Shown here: positions 29,103 to 40,868 of the stretch, piece by piece
Numbering within the stretch: the stretch's first letter is position 1
Layout: every line of letters starts with the position of its first letter
Origin: Marinilabiliales bacterium
GTDB taxonomy: Bacteria; Bacteroidota; Bacteroidia; Bacteroidales; ML635J-15
Direction of reading: 5' to 3'
NCBI GenBank assembly: GCA_002869385.1
Contig: PKTB01000004.1
Location: forward strand, 1 to 64,000
Length of the DNA stretch: 64,000 nucleotides
Made by a program: the position numbers and the translations under genes
Notes under the pieces: model-generated
Databases searched by the model: none
What the model saw: only the letters and a program-made list of their open reading frames with translations
What the model was told of the DNA's origin: nothing

Positions 29103-32036
29103 CTATGGGCGTGTAACTATCAATTTATCTCTCATTAATAACTCCCCATTTTCACTGTTTACAGAAATAAAATATGTTCCTTGAAACAAAAAGCTACTAA
29201 GGTTAATTCTGTTTTGCCCAACAGACAAATCACATTTATTTGCAAACACCTTTTTACCTAGCACATCAATTATTATAATTTCAATATTCTTATACTCAAG
29301 TGGTGAATTAACAAACACTCTCTTTCCATCATTTGGATTTGGGAATACCTCAAGTTTTGGCATATCACACTTTGCTAATATTACATCCGAGAAACTATAT
29401 TTACCATCAAAATCGACTTGTTTGATTCGATAATAAAATTCTTCTATTTCTTGCTCTGTTTCAATGTTATAAGAGTTTTTTAAATTACTTGTTCCGGAAC
29501 CTTCAATTTTAGCTATATCATGAAAACTTACAGCATCTTTCGACCGTTGAATAATAAAATAATCATTATTTAACTCTGATGCTGTCTCACAAAATAAATT
29601 AACTTTATTATCTATACAAAGAGATGTGAAATCAATTAATGATACAGGTGTTACCACTTCTTCCTCAGATAAGGATGAGTACATACTTAATTTTGCATAA
29701 CAAGCATCGGTAGGGGAAGCATCTGTCCCATAATCTGAATCATATGGTATACACATTACACGGTAGCTTGTACCTCCGGCACTACCAAAGTTTATTGTTG
29801 CTGTTTGAGTTCCTTGTCCACTTACAATTGCTGGGTTAGCTCCAGCTGTAGTACCATAATAAATATCTGCACTTGTTAAATCTCTTACAATCCATTTATA
29901 ATATGTTGCATAGGTTGTTGCTCCAATAGTAAACGTGTATTCTGTGTCCGGAACATACTCCGATAAACCAGGATCTGATGTACATGAAATAGTCCCTCCT
30001 ACCTCATCATTAATATCACAATCTTTACAAGAAATTTTAATGTCATAAAAATAATCAAAGCCAGTACTATTTGCTGCAAAAGCAACAATTAAATTCTCTG
30101 CTTTAGGCAAATCGGTTGTTGCATACCACCAATTACCATCTGCAAAATAATAATTTACATTAGCCTGTGTCCATGAATACCCTGTGGATGAACCATCATA
30201 TGTTTGATGATAATAGATTTCAGGACAATATATAGTATAGTCCTCATCAAATGTATACCCACCAGAATATGAATATTTATATGCAAAACGTAATGTAGCA
30301 GATGAACCGGAACAATTGTATGTATTAAACTCCCGAGTAATAATGCTTGGAATATTATTAGGTGTAGGATCATTACAATCAGCTGTCTCTTTGTAAATAT
30401 AAGAACATCCTCCACTTACACTACTTACATTAACCTGACCGCCGTTTCCTCCACTTGAACTAATATATGAATATGCTCCTGTTGAGTTATTACAACCATA
30501 TCTCGAATGATAAGAAAACTTATTTGATGTTGCTGACGGATCAAATTGATCAAAACTCACAGGACCATAAAAATCCGTAGAAGAGTCAAAATCATATGTT
30601 AATGGAGAACTGCTTATATCTGGTACAGATGCCTTTGCTGCTCCATCAGTAATTTCAATATTATCAATTGTAATATAAGAACCACTTGCTTCAAAACAAA
30701 TACTAATATCCTGCCCACCACAAATATCTCCAGGAACAGATAAAGTAAAATTTGAACAACTTGTACTATATGTCAAGGATGAAGTATTCAATTTCATCCA
30801 ACCACTACGATATTCTGTCGAATAATTAAATGAACTATATCCTCCAATACGCGCATAAACTGCAAGAGAACTGGTCCCACTTGATCTCTTCATATCAAAA
30901 TTAATATTGATTCCCTGACCTCGTGGCACATGAAAAGTGCTAGTTGCAAAATAATTTGAACTTCCTGAACTGTAATATGCATAATCTCCACCTGTACAAG
31001 CATAGGTAGTGCCACTATTTCTGAACCAACCACTACTTGATGCAACATCTGGTGAGCTTAGTAAAAAGTCTTCTTCATAAAGAATGTTACCGCCACCACC
31101 ACCTGAGGTGCAATTTTCAACCTGAATATTATCAAGAATGAACGTTCCTGAAGAGTTATATGTATAGAATTGAATATTAACAGATTGTCCTGCATAAGCT
31201 GAAAGATCGATAGACTCCGTATAACAACTAGAGTTGTAACTTAATGTAAGTAAACTGGTATATGAACCATAACAACCTCCTGTAGAAATACTCACTACAG
31301 GATATGATGAAAACTGATTGAATTTATAGTCAAAATAAAGTGTAGTTGTACCTGTAGCAGGAATGTTTATCGAATTAGTTTTAACATAATCTGCACTTCC
31401 GTATGCATACCATGAGTATCCATCACATGCCGATGAAGAGCTATTACTATATGATGAAGCACTACACCAATTGGTGTAAAGATAGGTACTGCTGTAAGTA
31501 CTTCCAAAATCTTCAGTAAAAACGTCACTACAAGTTGTTCCACCACCTCCACTTACATTCTCTACCTGAACATTGTCAATAATAAAAGTACCTGATGAAT
31601 TATATGTATAAAACTGAATATTAACCGACTGACCAGCATATGAGGAAAGATCAATCGATTCATTATAACATGTAGATTTGTAACTTAAAGTTAATACACT
31701 TGTATAAGTGCCGTAACATCCTACGGTTGAAATACTAACAACAGGATATGATGAAAACTGATTAAATTTATAATCAAATGTTAAAGTGGTCGTTCCCGTT
31801 GCCTGAATACTAATAGAATTTGTTTTTATATAATCTGCACTACCATAAGCATACCAGGAATACCCATCACAAGCAGAAGAAGAGCTATTACTATATGACG
31901 ACGCACTACACCAATTTGTCAATAAGTAAGTACTACTATATGTAGTTCCAAAATCCTCACTAAACAACACTGTCTGAGCCTTACCGACAAAAGAAAGAAG
32001 TATCAGAATCAATAATATGTTTAGTTTAATGTTCAT
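29103..32036 (-). CDS. Large secreted protein with duplicated jelly-roll-like domains and a T9SS type A sorting domain
   Basis: A 977-residue protein with a signal peptide (residues 1-20). Two near-identical domains of about 145 residues follow, each beginning with LFSEDFG or FTEDFG and ending in SGTF(I/L)(I/L)DN(V/I)QVEN. A third related domain near residues 315-460 also carries a DN(I)EI ending typical of carbohydrate-binding or MAM-like jelly rolls. The C-terminus (LEVFPNPNDGKRVFV...) is a type A sorting domain. It is unusually rich in Ser, Tyr and Cys. It is intact, unlike the adhesin downstream. Binding of sugars or surfaces is inferred from fold resemblance only. Confidence 0.78.
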   Translation of the reverse strand: MNIKLNILLILILLSFVGKAQTVLFSEDFGTTYSSTYLLTNWCSASSYSNSSSSACDGYSWYAYGSADYIKTNSISIQATGTTTLTFDYKFNQFSSYPVVSISTVGCYGTYTSVLTLSYKSTCYNESIDLSSYAGQSVNIQFYTYNSSGTFIIDNVQVENVSGGGGTTCSDVFTEDFGSTYSSTYLYTNWCSASSYSNSSSSACDGYSWYAYGSADYVKTNSINIPATGTTTLYFDYKFNQFSSYPVVSISTGGCYGSYTSLLTLSYNSSCYTESIDLSAYAGQSVNIQFYTYNSSGTFILDNIQVENCTSGGGGGNILYEEDFLLSSPDVASSSGWFRNSGTTYACTGGDYAYYSSGSSNYFATSTFHVPRGQGININFDMKRSSGTSSLAVYARIGGYSSFNYSTEYRSGWMKLNTSSLTYSTSCSNFTLSVPGDICGGQDISICFEASGSYITIDNIEITDGAAKASVPDISSSPLTYDFDSSTDFYGPVSFDQFDPSATSNKFSYHSRYGCNNSTGAYSYISSSGGNGGQVNVSSVSGGCSYIYKETADCNDPTPNNIPSIITREFNTYNCSGSSATLRFAYKYSYSGGYTFDEDYTIYCPEIYYHQTYDGSSTGYSWTQANVNYYFADGNWWYATTDLPKAENLIVAFAANSTGFDYFYDIKISCKDCDINDEVGGTISCTSDPGLSEYVPDTEYTFTIGATTYATYYKWIVRDLTSADIYYGTTAGANPAIVSGQGTQTATINFGSAGGTSYRVMCIPYDSDYGTDASPTDACYAKLSMYSSLSEEEVVTPVSLIDFTSLCIDNKVNLFCETASELNNDYFIIQRSKDAVSFHDIAKIEGSGTSNLKNSYNIETEQEIEEFYYRIKQVDFDGKYSFSDVILAKCDMPKLEVFPNPNDGKRVFVNSPLEYKNIEIIIIDVLGKKVFANKCDLSVGQNRINLSSFLFQGTYFISVNSENGELLMRDKLIVTRP

Positions 32037-32404
32037 TATTTTAAATGCTTAATATAATTTCAACCTTTTATAGAATTGGAAAATCAAACCACACAATCTT
32101 GGAAATGAAAAATTACAAGATGGCATTTTGATAAAATGCCTTAAATTAATCCTTAAAAGGATTACCGTTTAAGTAAACTTCAATACTCTCATTAGTTAAT
32201 TTGCCAATTCCTCTAACACAAATATACGGAAAAGAATAATACAAAATAATTAATGCAATAGACAAACATAGGACATTAATTATTTTTTATTTCAATTAGA
32301 TTATGTACACAGCTCACCTATTTATACTTATTAAACAGGTGATTAGGATGCTCTATTTAAATCTTTGATTCAAATATATTTATCCAAATTAGCTTGGGAC
32401 ATTG
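32037..32404. other. Intergenic region with two small hairpins, 368 bp
   Basis: Hairpins lie at 32122-32140 (ggcatttt/aaaatgcc) and 32148-32163 (aatcc/ggatt). On the minus strand a short frame ending at 32146 encodes a protein-like tail (KLTNESIEVYLNGNPFKD) but has no clear start. The promoter of the jelly-roll gene should lie here; I could not place it. Confidence 0.45.
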
Positions 32405-34279
32405 CTAAATTTTATCCAAATATTCGGCAATATTTGAATGAACAGGAAGGTTCATCTTCTTTCTAATTCGATAAAGGCGTTTATTTATTCCGGCTAAAGA
32501 GATATTCATCATATGTGCAATTTCTTTTGAAGAAAGTTTGATTTTTATATATGCACAAACCTTTAAATCACCTTGAGATAATTCCGGATATAGTTGCTGA
32601 AGCTTTTCAAAAAATCCTGTATTTACTTTTTCAAAATGTATCTTTAATTGATCCCAGTCAGAATCAAGATTTATATTATCAGATATCATTTTTTGAAGTT
32701 CTTTATATTACTTCCTCTCTTCTGGTGTGTGAGGATCAAGTTCACTAAGATATTCCTTTATCTCATTAAGAGTCTTATTCTTATTAAGAACCTGCATTGT
32801 GGTGGTCACTAACTCCCTCTTACTATGGTCTAGTTCTGCTTAAAACCTCTTTTTTTGTAACTCATTTATCTGCTGTTGAGTTTTAACTTCTTGTTCTAGA
32901 AGTTCTCTTTCTGTTTCTTGCTTTTCAAGTTCAAGCTTATTAACCGTCTCCTGTTGTTCAAAATACTTTCTTTGACTGCTCAGCAATCTGGTTTTAATTC
33001 TAAAAAAATAGAATAGCAATACTGAAATTATGGCTAAGGATACAGACAAAAAAATCAAGGTTCTGTTATGAGTTCTTTTTATCTCTGCCTCATTACGTAA
33101 AATTGTAATTTCTTTATCCTTTTTTTCTGTTTCATATTTAATATTCAGCTCTGAAATCATTGTTTTGGTACTACTATCAAAAACTGAATCTCTTAACAAA
33201 ATGTACTCTTTATAATATTTTAATGAATTATAGTAATCTCCACTCGCATAATAATAATCAGACAATTGACTTAATGTAATAGATTCTGCATTTAAGTTTC
33301 CAACCTCTTGTCGTATTTCCAGACTTTTTAGCAGTACATCTATTGCTCCCTTATAATCTTTATTTAAAAACATTACTTTTGCCTGCTGATTATATACATT
33401 GGCAATACCATGAATATTATTTGTCTTATTATATTTAACTAGTGCTGAATCTAAACATAATGATGCAGAATCGTCTTGTTCCATCATATTATAAAATGTC
33501 GATGCGTTCAGATAGGCTGTAGCTGCTTCTGTATTCCTGTTTTTACTTTCAAGAATAACAATTGCATTATTAATATAAATTATTGCAGTATCAAATTGAC
33601 TTCGGTTTGCATAATGCGTTGCCAGATTATTGTAAACATTTGCTTGCCCTTCAATAAAGTTAGCGTTCTCAAATTGCACTAATGACTTACGATAATTTGC
33701 AATTGCTTCATCAACCTGACCCATTGCATCATTGATAACACCAATATTATTATAAATCTCCGCTATTCCTTTTAAATGTTGTGTTTCTTCATAAATATTT
33801 AATGCTTTATAATAATATTCTGCAGCTTTACTAAAATCACTCTTCGATTCGTAAATTAGCCCTAACCTATTTAATGAGGCAGCAATTTCATTAGTATTTC
33901 TGGTTCTTAATATGGTGTGGTATGATCTTTCAAAGTAAAACAATGCTGAATCAAGTTTTCCTTTAAAGAAATAAGAGTTAGCATAATTAACATATGAGTC
34001 AGAAATTATCTTAAAATCGAATATTTTCTCGCCAATCAATTTTGCACTATCTGCATATTTTCTTGACAAATCTGCATCTACATCTAGAAATAAATCTGCA
34101 AGAAGATTATAATTACGAGCAATTTCTGAATCATCTTTCGAGGTTCTGATAAGATTTTTTAAACTATCAACCTGTGAAAAAGACAATGCTGGAGTGAGAA
34201 TTAGTAGTAAGACTGTTAAAAAACGTCTTACATTAAAGTAAATTTCTGTCAAAGGCTTACTGTAAATTGTTTTACTCAT
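32405..34279 (-). pseudogene. TPR sensor/regulator with a C-terminal LuxR-like helix-turn-helix, with two in-frame stops
   Basis: The 624-codon frame has a signal or first hydrophobic segment (residues 13-35), about eight TPR repeats (40-370), a transmembrane segment (~405-425), a coiled coil (425-480), and a C-terminal helix-turn-helix (YPELSQGDLKVCAYIKIKLSSKEIAHMMNIS...RIRKKMNL). This architecture is common in Bacteroidota membrane-bound one-component regulators, with the HTH on the cytoplasmic side. TAA codons at 32840-32842 (codon 480, within KKRF-AELDHSKREL, where Glu is usual) and at 32708-32710 (codon 524, EERK-YKEL, probably Glu) cut off the DNA-binding domain. It faces the surface-protein cluster and may have controlled it; that is inference. 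Confidence 0.8.
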
Positions 34280-34377
34280 AGAAAAAATAGCTTATTGCAA
34301 AGATATTAAATCCTGATTTATAGCCTAAATTGTAATCACAAATGTTAAGTATCGATTTTTTCACTTTAGAAATAATT

Positions 34378-35805
34378 TCAATATTCCTCACAATAATCAT
34401 CAAACAATTCGCGAGCATCTTCATTGCCATTCTCTAATGCCTTTTTAAATGACTCGCAAGCATCTTCTATTTGATCCAATTCAATGTAAATTAAGCCTAA
34501 ATTATAATAAGACTCACCAATATCATAACAGTAGATAATTGATTTTTGATAATCTATTATTGCTTCTTCTAGCATATTTAGACAATCATATGCGTATGCT
34601 CTGCTAAAATAAACATATTGACAATCGGTATTTATTTCTAAGGCTTTGTTTAAATCATCAACAGCATCTTCGTAATCTTTTAAATCAATCTTATAAAAAC
34701 ATCGAAAATAATAAGCATCGTAATCTTGTGGATTATGTTTTATAAACACATTAAAGTCTTCAACAGCTTTTTTTAATTTTCCTATATCTCCATAAGCATT
34801 ACCTCTGTTAAAATATGCATCCCAATCAATTGGATCTATCTTAATAGCCATTGAATAGTCCTTTATCGATGATTTGTAATCTTCTAGATAATCATTGCAA
34901 ATTGCTCTCATAAAATAAGCATCTGCCATATTAGAATTTAACTCCAACACTCTATCAAAATCTAATATTGATTTATTATAATCTTCTAACTCGCTATAAC
35001 AATATGCTCGTTCATAAAAATAGTCTTCATTGGTATTATCAATTTCAATTGCAGCATTAAAATCTTCAATTGCTCCCTCCCAGTCCTCTAGATAGGATTT
35101 AGTCAAGCCCCTTCCATATAGAGCTTTATCGTTTTTTGGTTCTTTCACAATTACAATACTAAAATCAGCAAGTGCATCTTCATAATTTGTCAAAAAGAAT
35201 TTTGCCATACCCAATTCGTAGTATGCTTCGATAAAGCTTGTATCTAACCATAGAACCTCATTTAATACTTCTTTTGCATCATCATACTGTGCATTTCTAT
35301 TATAGCATTGTCCCACTTTGAACAAAGCAATAAGGTTGTCTGTTTCCAGCATAAAAACATCTGTAAAATCACTTATTGCTTTTTCATAATCCTCTAGACG
35401 CTCATATGCAATACCTCTATTATAATATGCTGAGGCAAAATTCGGGTTAAGTTCAATAGCTTTGGTATAATCCTCAACTGCTTTTTTATGCTCTCCATGA
35501 TCGTTTAATAAATGAGCTCGGTTATAATAATTTGCATAATCATTTGGATCAATTTCAATCGCTAAAGAATAGTCCTCTATAGCACCTTTAATATCATTTA
35601 GATTGGTTTTTGCATATGCTCTTGCAAATAATATATCATCTCTTTCTGAATTAAGTTTAAAAGCTCTATTAAAGTCTTTTATTGCAGCTTTGTTATCTCC
35701 ATTATCAATCTTATCTAGACCGCCTTGATAATATTCTTCAGCTGTTTGACTAAATAAAAGTATGCTTACACTAACAAAAACTAAAATAGATAATAATCGT
35801 TTCAT
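34378..35805 (-). CDS. Secreted or periplasmic TPR-repeat protein
   Basis: A 475-residue protein with a signal peptide (residues 1-19, ending LLFSQ) followed by about a dozen 34-residue TPR units of the pattern A.YNRG.AY..LEDYEKAI.DF..ALELNP. TPR superhelices mediate protein-protein contacts. No enzymatic domain is present, so it is probably a scaffold in the periplasm or at the outer membrane. It follows the lipoprotein and a second TPR gene on the same strand, likely as one group. The gene is intact. Confidence 0.82.
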   Translation of the reverse strand: MKRLLSILVFVSVSILLFSQTAEEYYQGGLDKIDNGDNKAAIKDFNRAFKLNSERDDILFARAYAKTNLNDIKGAIEDYSLAIEIDPNDYANYYNRAHLLNDHGEHKKAVEDYTKAIELNPNFASAYYNRGIAYERLEDYEKAISDFTDVFMLETDNLIALFKVGQCYNRNAQYDDAKEVLNEVLWLDTSFIEAYYELGMAKFFLTNYEDALADFSIVIVKEPKNDKALYGRGLTKSYLEDWEGAIEDFNAAIEIDNTNEDYFYERAYCYSELEDYNKSILDFDRVLELNSNMADAYFMRAICNDYLEDYKSSIKDYSMAIKIDPIDWDAYFNRGNAYGDIGKLKKAVEDFNVFIKHNPQDYDAYYFRCFYKIDLKDYEDAVDDLNKALEINTDCQYVYFSRAYAYDCLNMLEEAIIDYQKSIIYCYDIGESYYNLGLIYIELDQIEDACESFKKALENGNEDARELFDDYCEEY

Positions 35806-35878
35806 AGCTAATTGGTTTTGGATTTATCATATATAGTAATAATTCTGAAAAATCAGATCTTGATAAAATTGCTATAGG

Positions 35879-36400
35879 TTACTCTGTAGAATAGTCAATA
35901 CTATTTGACTCATTAAACATTTCATTTAGCTTATCATGATATTTAGAATCACAAAGAAATAGAAAATCAGCAGCAAAATTATTTAAATGTGATTCATACG
36001 AGTCGGGGCATTCATGCTCTAAGCTTATAAATACATCCTCAAATGCTTCTACTAGACCAGTTAGAGTACCTAGACGTTCGATGTTTTCCTGGTCGTTTAC
36101 ATCAATTACACTAACTATCTCAAGGTATCTATGTCCGAAATGTACTATAACTTCAGATAAGAAAATACAATCTTCAAAATCCCAAGTCTTTGTATCCTCT
36201 ATGTCTGCGAACATTAAATCTATCATATTTCGAACCTCATCTGGATTATAATCATCCTCTAACTCTATTGTATCTGTTTTAACATTTACTGTAGTATCAA
36301 CAACCACTTCCTTCTTTTCTTGGATAGAATTAGAATTACTACAAGAAATATTTAATCCCACTACAAGTGATATGAATAAAAAATAATAAAGCTTTTTCAT
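35879..36400 (-). CDS. Small predicted lipoprotein of unknown function
   Basis: The start is placed at the internal Met at 36400 (MKKLYYFLFISLVVG...), because this gives a clean lipoprotein signal with Cys near residue 19 (NISCSNS). The mature ~155 residues are acidic and helical with no family I recognise. It sits between two TPR-protein genes on the same strand and may work with them. An upstream ATG at 36448 would overlap the preceding gene and bury the signal. Confidence 0.65.
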   Translation of the reverse strand: MKKLYYFLFISLVVGLNISCSNSNSIQEKKEVVVDTTVNVKTDTIELEDDYNPDEVRNMIDLMFADIEDTKTWDFEDCIFLSEVIVHFGHRYLEIVSVIDVNDQENIERLGTLTGLVEAFEDVFISLEHECPDSYESHLNNFAADFLFLCDSKYHDKLNEMFNESNSIDYSTE

Positions 36401-36428
36401 AATAAATGATTTTCGTTTATATAAAATT

Positions 36429-37643
36429 CTATTTGCAATACTCATCAAGTAATTCTTGGGAATTTGGGTCGTTTAATGACACTGCTATTCTCAAAAACTC
36501 GCAAGCTTTTTTAGTTTTACCCATCTCTATCATATTCACTCCAATAGAATAATATGCATATCCATTATCACTATCTAACTCAATAGCTTTTCTACAATCT
36601 TTGTTTGATTTCCTTAATCTCCCATCATAGTAATAATACTCTGCTCTATTTAAGTACAACTGAGAATCTGTTGGGTCTAATTCAATCATTGTCTTACAGT
36701 CTTTTCTTGCCCCACGATAATCAGAATTATTATACTTTAAGATAGCTCTCAAATAATAATAATCAGGGTATCCAGAATCTAAGAAAATTGCTCTCTCAAT
36801 ATCTTTCATTGCCCTTTTCTCGAGATCAAGTTCTAGATAGGTATATGCTCTAAAACCATATAACTGACTACTATCTGGTTCTATATTAATTAATTTTGAG
36901 TAATCTGCTGCAGCGACGTCATATGCTTCGAATATAGATCTAAAATAAGCTCGAAAGAATAGGCCTTCATAAAAACTGGAATTGATTTCTAAAGCTAAAT
37001 TTACATCATCATAAGCTTTTTGGGCATCTCCTATCTCGACATAACATATAGCTCTATTATAAATTGAATTATAATCTTCTTCATTTTGCTCAATAATTTT
37101 ATTTAAACTGTCAATCTGAAACAAGTACTCTTCTATACCTTGCTCATATTGACTAATTTCAGGTGAAGTTTCATATAACATTAAAGACTCTTTTGTCCTA
37201 TTGTTGAATCCTTCGAGAAACTCCAAATATTCATCGTATTTCTTTTCACAATCACTTATCTGCTCCAAAACCTTAACAGTGTCTGGTTCTAACTCTAGAA
37301 TATACTGATAATCTTCTAATGCTCCTTTAAAATCAAGGACATCTTCTCTATTAGAAGCTCTCATTCTTCTATAAAAAACATCATCAGGGTATGCTTCTAC
37401 TAGGTAATTATAATCTAACAATGCCAAATCAGGATCTTCTAAATAAAATTGTGCGTAATCTGCCCTTATATACTCACTTATTAAGCCAGACTCAAGCATT
37501 TGAGTATATACATCATAAGCTTTATAATATTCCTGAATCTCTATTAAACTATCAGCTTTTGTCATATATTCATCATATGACTGAGAATATATAGCATAAG
37601 AAAAACTAGCACAGACTAAAATAATAAAACATTTCCTTAACAT
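36429..37643 (-). CDS. Secreted TPR-repeat protein
   Basis: The start is taken at the internal Met (37643, MLRKCFIILVCASFSYAIYSQ), which gives a standard signal peptide; an upstream ATG at 37667 is also possible. About 404 residues follow with TPR units (for example AYDDVNLALEINSSFYEGLFFRA and DCKTMIELDPTDSQLYLNRAEYYY). The architecture resembles the TPR gene at 34378, suggesting duplication. It heads the TPR/lipoprotein/TPR group. No enzymatic role is visible. Confidence 0.8.
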   Translation of the reverse strand: MLRKCFIILVCASFSYAIYSQSYDEYMTKADSLIEIQEYYKAYDVYTQMLESGLISEYIRADYAQFYLEDPDLALLDYNYLVEAYPDDVFYRRMRASNREDVLDFKGALEDYQYILELEPDTVKVLEQISDCEKKYDEYLEFLEGFNNRTKESLMLYETSPEISQYEQGIEEYLFQIDSLNKIIEQNEEDYNSIYNRAICYVEIGDAQKAYDDVNLALEINSSFYEGLFFRAYFRSIFEAYDVAAADYSKLINIEPDSSQLYGFRAYTYLELDLEKRAMKDIERAIFLDSGYPDYYYLRAILKYNNSDYRGARKDCKTMIELDPTDSQLYLNRAEYYYYDGRLRKSNKDCRKAIELDSDNGYAYYSIGVNMIEMGKTKKACEFLRIAVSLNDPNSQELLDEYCK

Positions 37644-37754
37644 AAATTGATTTTTACTTTTTTTCAAAGTTGATACTCAAAAATAATAAAAATAAATGAT
37701 AATACGATTGTTCCTGTTAAAACATCCCCATCTGGCTTTACAAATAATACAAAA

Positions 37755-37787
37755 AAAGGCTGTTCTCAAATTATTGTAACAGCCTTT
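37755..37787 (-). terminator. Terminator of the M16 protease gene
   Basis: AAAGGCTGTT and AACAGCCTTT form a perfect 10-bp stem 22 bp after the stop. A plus-strand a-run at 37751-37757 gives the T-tail on the minus strand. Confidence 0.8.
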
Positions 37788-37808
37788 CAAATTAACTGAA
37801 TTACTATT

Positions 37809-40616
37809 TTATTCCTCTACAGGTAATAGCTTAACTCTTACATAGTTCTCTTGATTAAAATACTTTTGAGCAGCAGATTTCATACTGTCAATTGTAATTG
37901 CATCAACGCGAGAAACAAAGTTGTTATAATCTTCAACGGTTTTTGTTCCTTGCTCAATTTCCATTAAAAGATGTTTCCAGTATGAGTTTTCTTTTACATT
38001 TGTTTCAAACTCGCGCTTTTCTTTTTCAATAACAACATTTACATCTTCCTGGTCAATACCTTCGGCTTTAATATCGTCAACAATTGCAAATATTTTACCT
38101 ACAAGTTCTTCTTCTCTGCCCGGATCACAGCTGAAGAAAATAGAAACAGTGTAGTTTTCATAAGGAACATTCTCACTTGAAGGATATGCTCCGATTGAAT
38201 AAACACCACTTTCTTCTTCACGGATTTCTTCGAGAAGTCTGGTTGATAATATCTTACAGATAGCATCTAACTCAAGTCTGTTTTGAGGAGTATATTCCAT
38301 TTCACCATGATAAGCAATAATTTCAACACATTTTGGATCTTTACCACGATTAACAGTCTTTTCAACTACTCCTTGTGGTGCTCTGATGCCAAGATCTTCG
38401 AAATTCTCCGGTCTGTTTACCTTAGGAAGTGCTCCTAAATACTGACTGATAAGCTTTTTAGCAACTTTCTTATCTACATTTCCAACAAAATAGAATGTAA
38501 AATCGGATGGATTTCCAAATCTTTGTTTATAGATATACTTAACTCTTTTATAATCAATATTCTCAAGCATCTCAGGTGTTACAGGCTCTCTGCGAGGATC
38601 ACATGAAGACATTGTCCATCTTAATGTATCCTGCCATGCAGATTGTGGATCAAGCATTGAATTTTCAAGCATTCCTTTTTCTTTGTTGATAAATGAATTC
38701 ATTGCAGACTCCGTTACCTTAGGATTTGTAAATGTTATATAAATCATTTGAAGTAATGTTTAAAAATCTTCAACAGAACTACTACCAGTAATACCTTCGC
38801 TTGTTTCTCTAATATAAGTGTTTAAACGAACATTTTTACCTGACATATATTTTTGCAATTCCATTTTATCGAAATTACCTAAACCACTTTCCTGAGCAAT
38901 ACTTGCAGCATAGCGACCATTAATATTATCTTCTAAATCATAAAGAGAATGGCCACCTTTACTTCTTGCTTCAAAAATAATTTCATCATCTTTAAAGTCT
39001 GTTGTTTTAAGAACTACTTTAACACCATTATCAAGAATCCAGGTCTCATAACCAAGGTCTTTATTTTTGATTTTCTTATCAATTTTACCTTTTTCAGGCA
39101 TCTCACTTATTAGTGGCTCATCAGAAACTTTGTCAACATAAGCATCAACGGTTTGTGCATTTGCTTCGTTAAAAATTTCTAAAACTTCTTCTTCAGAAGG
39201 AATATCAACACCATCTTTTTCCGGAGCCATTACAACTACAACAGTGTTCTTATCAATAATCATTTGCTTTCCAAATGCATTAACTTCTTCTAAAGTAATC
39301 GTTGGAACATACTTTTTGAATAATTCATATTCATATTCTATACAAGGAAATGCAGAATGAGGAGGTAAGAAATTAGCTTTATATTCCTCAACATAATTTG
39401 CAGACTCTTGCTTATCTCTTTCATTATACATCTTTTCGATGTTCTTTAAAAGATTTGCTTTCTCTCTATCAAGTTCAGTTTGAGTAAAACCATGTTGTTT
39501 CATTCTTTGATTTTCTGCAACTAGTGCTTCAATTGTTGTTTCAATATCATCATTCTGAACAACACCAATACTTAAATACATTGATTTAGGACCTAAAAAC
39601 TCTGTATGAGCAGCAAAACCCTGTGCAAATGGAGGATTCTCAAGTAATGTTAATTCAGCAAGACGATTTGATATCATTTAACTCATCAACATTGAAATAA
39701 TATCTTCACGATAATCTGCTACAGTTTCAGTAGCTTTCAAAGGGTGTTTATAGAAAATCTCAACCATGCTAATTGGTGACTCAGGGTCTGTTGTTACACA
39801 AACCAAAGTTTCGTCATGATCATGGATGTCAGCAAAAAATCTTTCTCTTGGATTCTCACGTTTTGGAATCTGTGAAAATTGATTGATAATTTTTTGTTCC
39901 ATCTCTGCAGCATCAAAATCACCAACAACAACTACAGCCATTAAATCGGGTCTGTACCAATCGCGATAAAAACGTCTTAGTGCTTCAGGATCACAATTAT
40001 CTACAACTTCCATAGTACCTATAGGTAGCCTTTTTGCATACTGTGAGTTATGAAATAAAACCTCAAGGAACTCACGTTGCATTCTGTCCATCGCACCTTG
40101 TCCCATTCTCCACTCTTCGTGAATAATACCACGTTCAGCATCAATTTCTTCTGTTTCAAGTGTAACCTGTGAAGCCCAGTCATAAAGAACTAAAAGACCT
40201 TTGTCAACATATTCTTCATTGTCGGTTGGAACTTTAATACCATATACAGTCTCATCAAAGCTGGTATACGCATTTACTTCCGGTCCGAATTTCATACCTA
40301 AAGATTCTAGATACTCAATTAACTCATGTTTTGGAAAGTTTTTAGTTACATTAAATGCCATATGCTCATTAAAGTGAGCTAACCCTTGCTGATCTTCGTC
40401 CTCAAGAACAGAACCTGCATGAACTACAAGTGTAAACTCAGCTCTTTTTTCGGGAGTTGCATTTTCTCTAATGTAATACTTCATACCATTATCCAAGGTT
40501 CCAACAATTACGTTTGGATCTTGTGGCAATTTGTCGGTAAGCTCTAAACTCTGAGCCATAACCGCAGTCATACTGATTAAAGTTGTCAGTAGTAAAAGTC
40601 CTAGTTTTCTCATCAT
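37809..40616 (-). pseudogene. M16-family zinc metalloprotease (PqqL-like), with two in-frame stops
   Basis: The 935-codon frame has a signal peptide (residues 1-21) and two M16 halves. The first carries the inverted zinc motif HFNEH (residues 81-85) followed by MAFN-TKNFPKHELI. TAA codons at 39678-39680 (codon 313, LMS-MISNRLAEL) and 38760-38762 (codon 619, VEDF-TLLQMIYITFT, where the family has Glu) break it into three. Residue 90, Val (GTA), replaces the Gly of the near-invariant MAFNGTKNFP, explained by GGA to GTA. M16 enzymes degrade peptides in the periplasm. With these changes the product as written would not work. Confidence 0.87.
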
Positions 40617-40745
40617 TAATTATTTAATTAAAGTTTATTTTACTTTTCTTAGTCTTAGTAAGAGAGAACAAAATTAAAAATATAATTATATCTCCGAGAA
40701 ATTAAGATGTATTAATGCTTAAAATTTTGTTAAGAGGGTGTGATG

Positions 40746-40773
40746 GATGACCGGTGACAGATGACGGGTGACG
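40746..40773. repeat. Short 14-bp direct repeat
   Basis: GATGACCGGTGACA and GATGACGGGTGACG are adjacent in the gap between the M16 gene and the channel gene. They are too short to interpret. Confidence 0.5.
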
Positions 40774-40868
40774 ATTGTGCCATAATTTACCGTTTTTAAT
40801 TTATATTTGTATTAAAAAAACGGTCAACCTATTTCAGGCATTGACAATTGTGAAAGGTTATGAGATTT

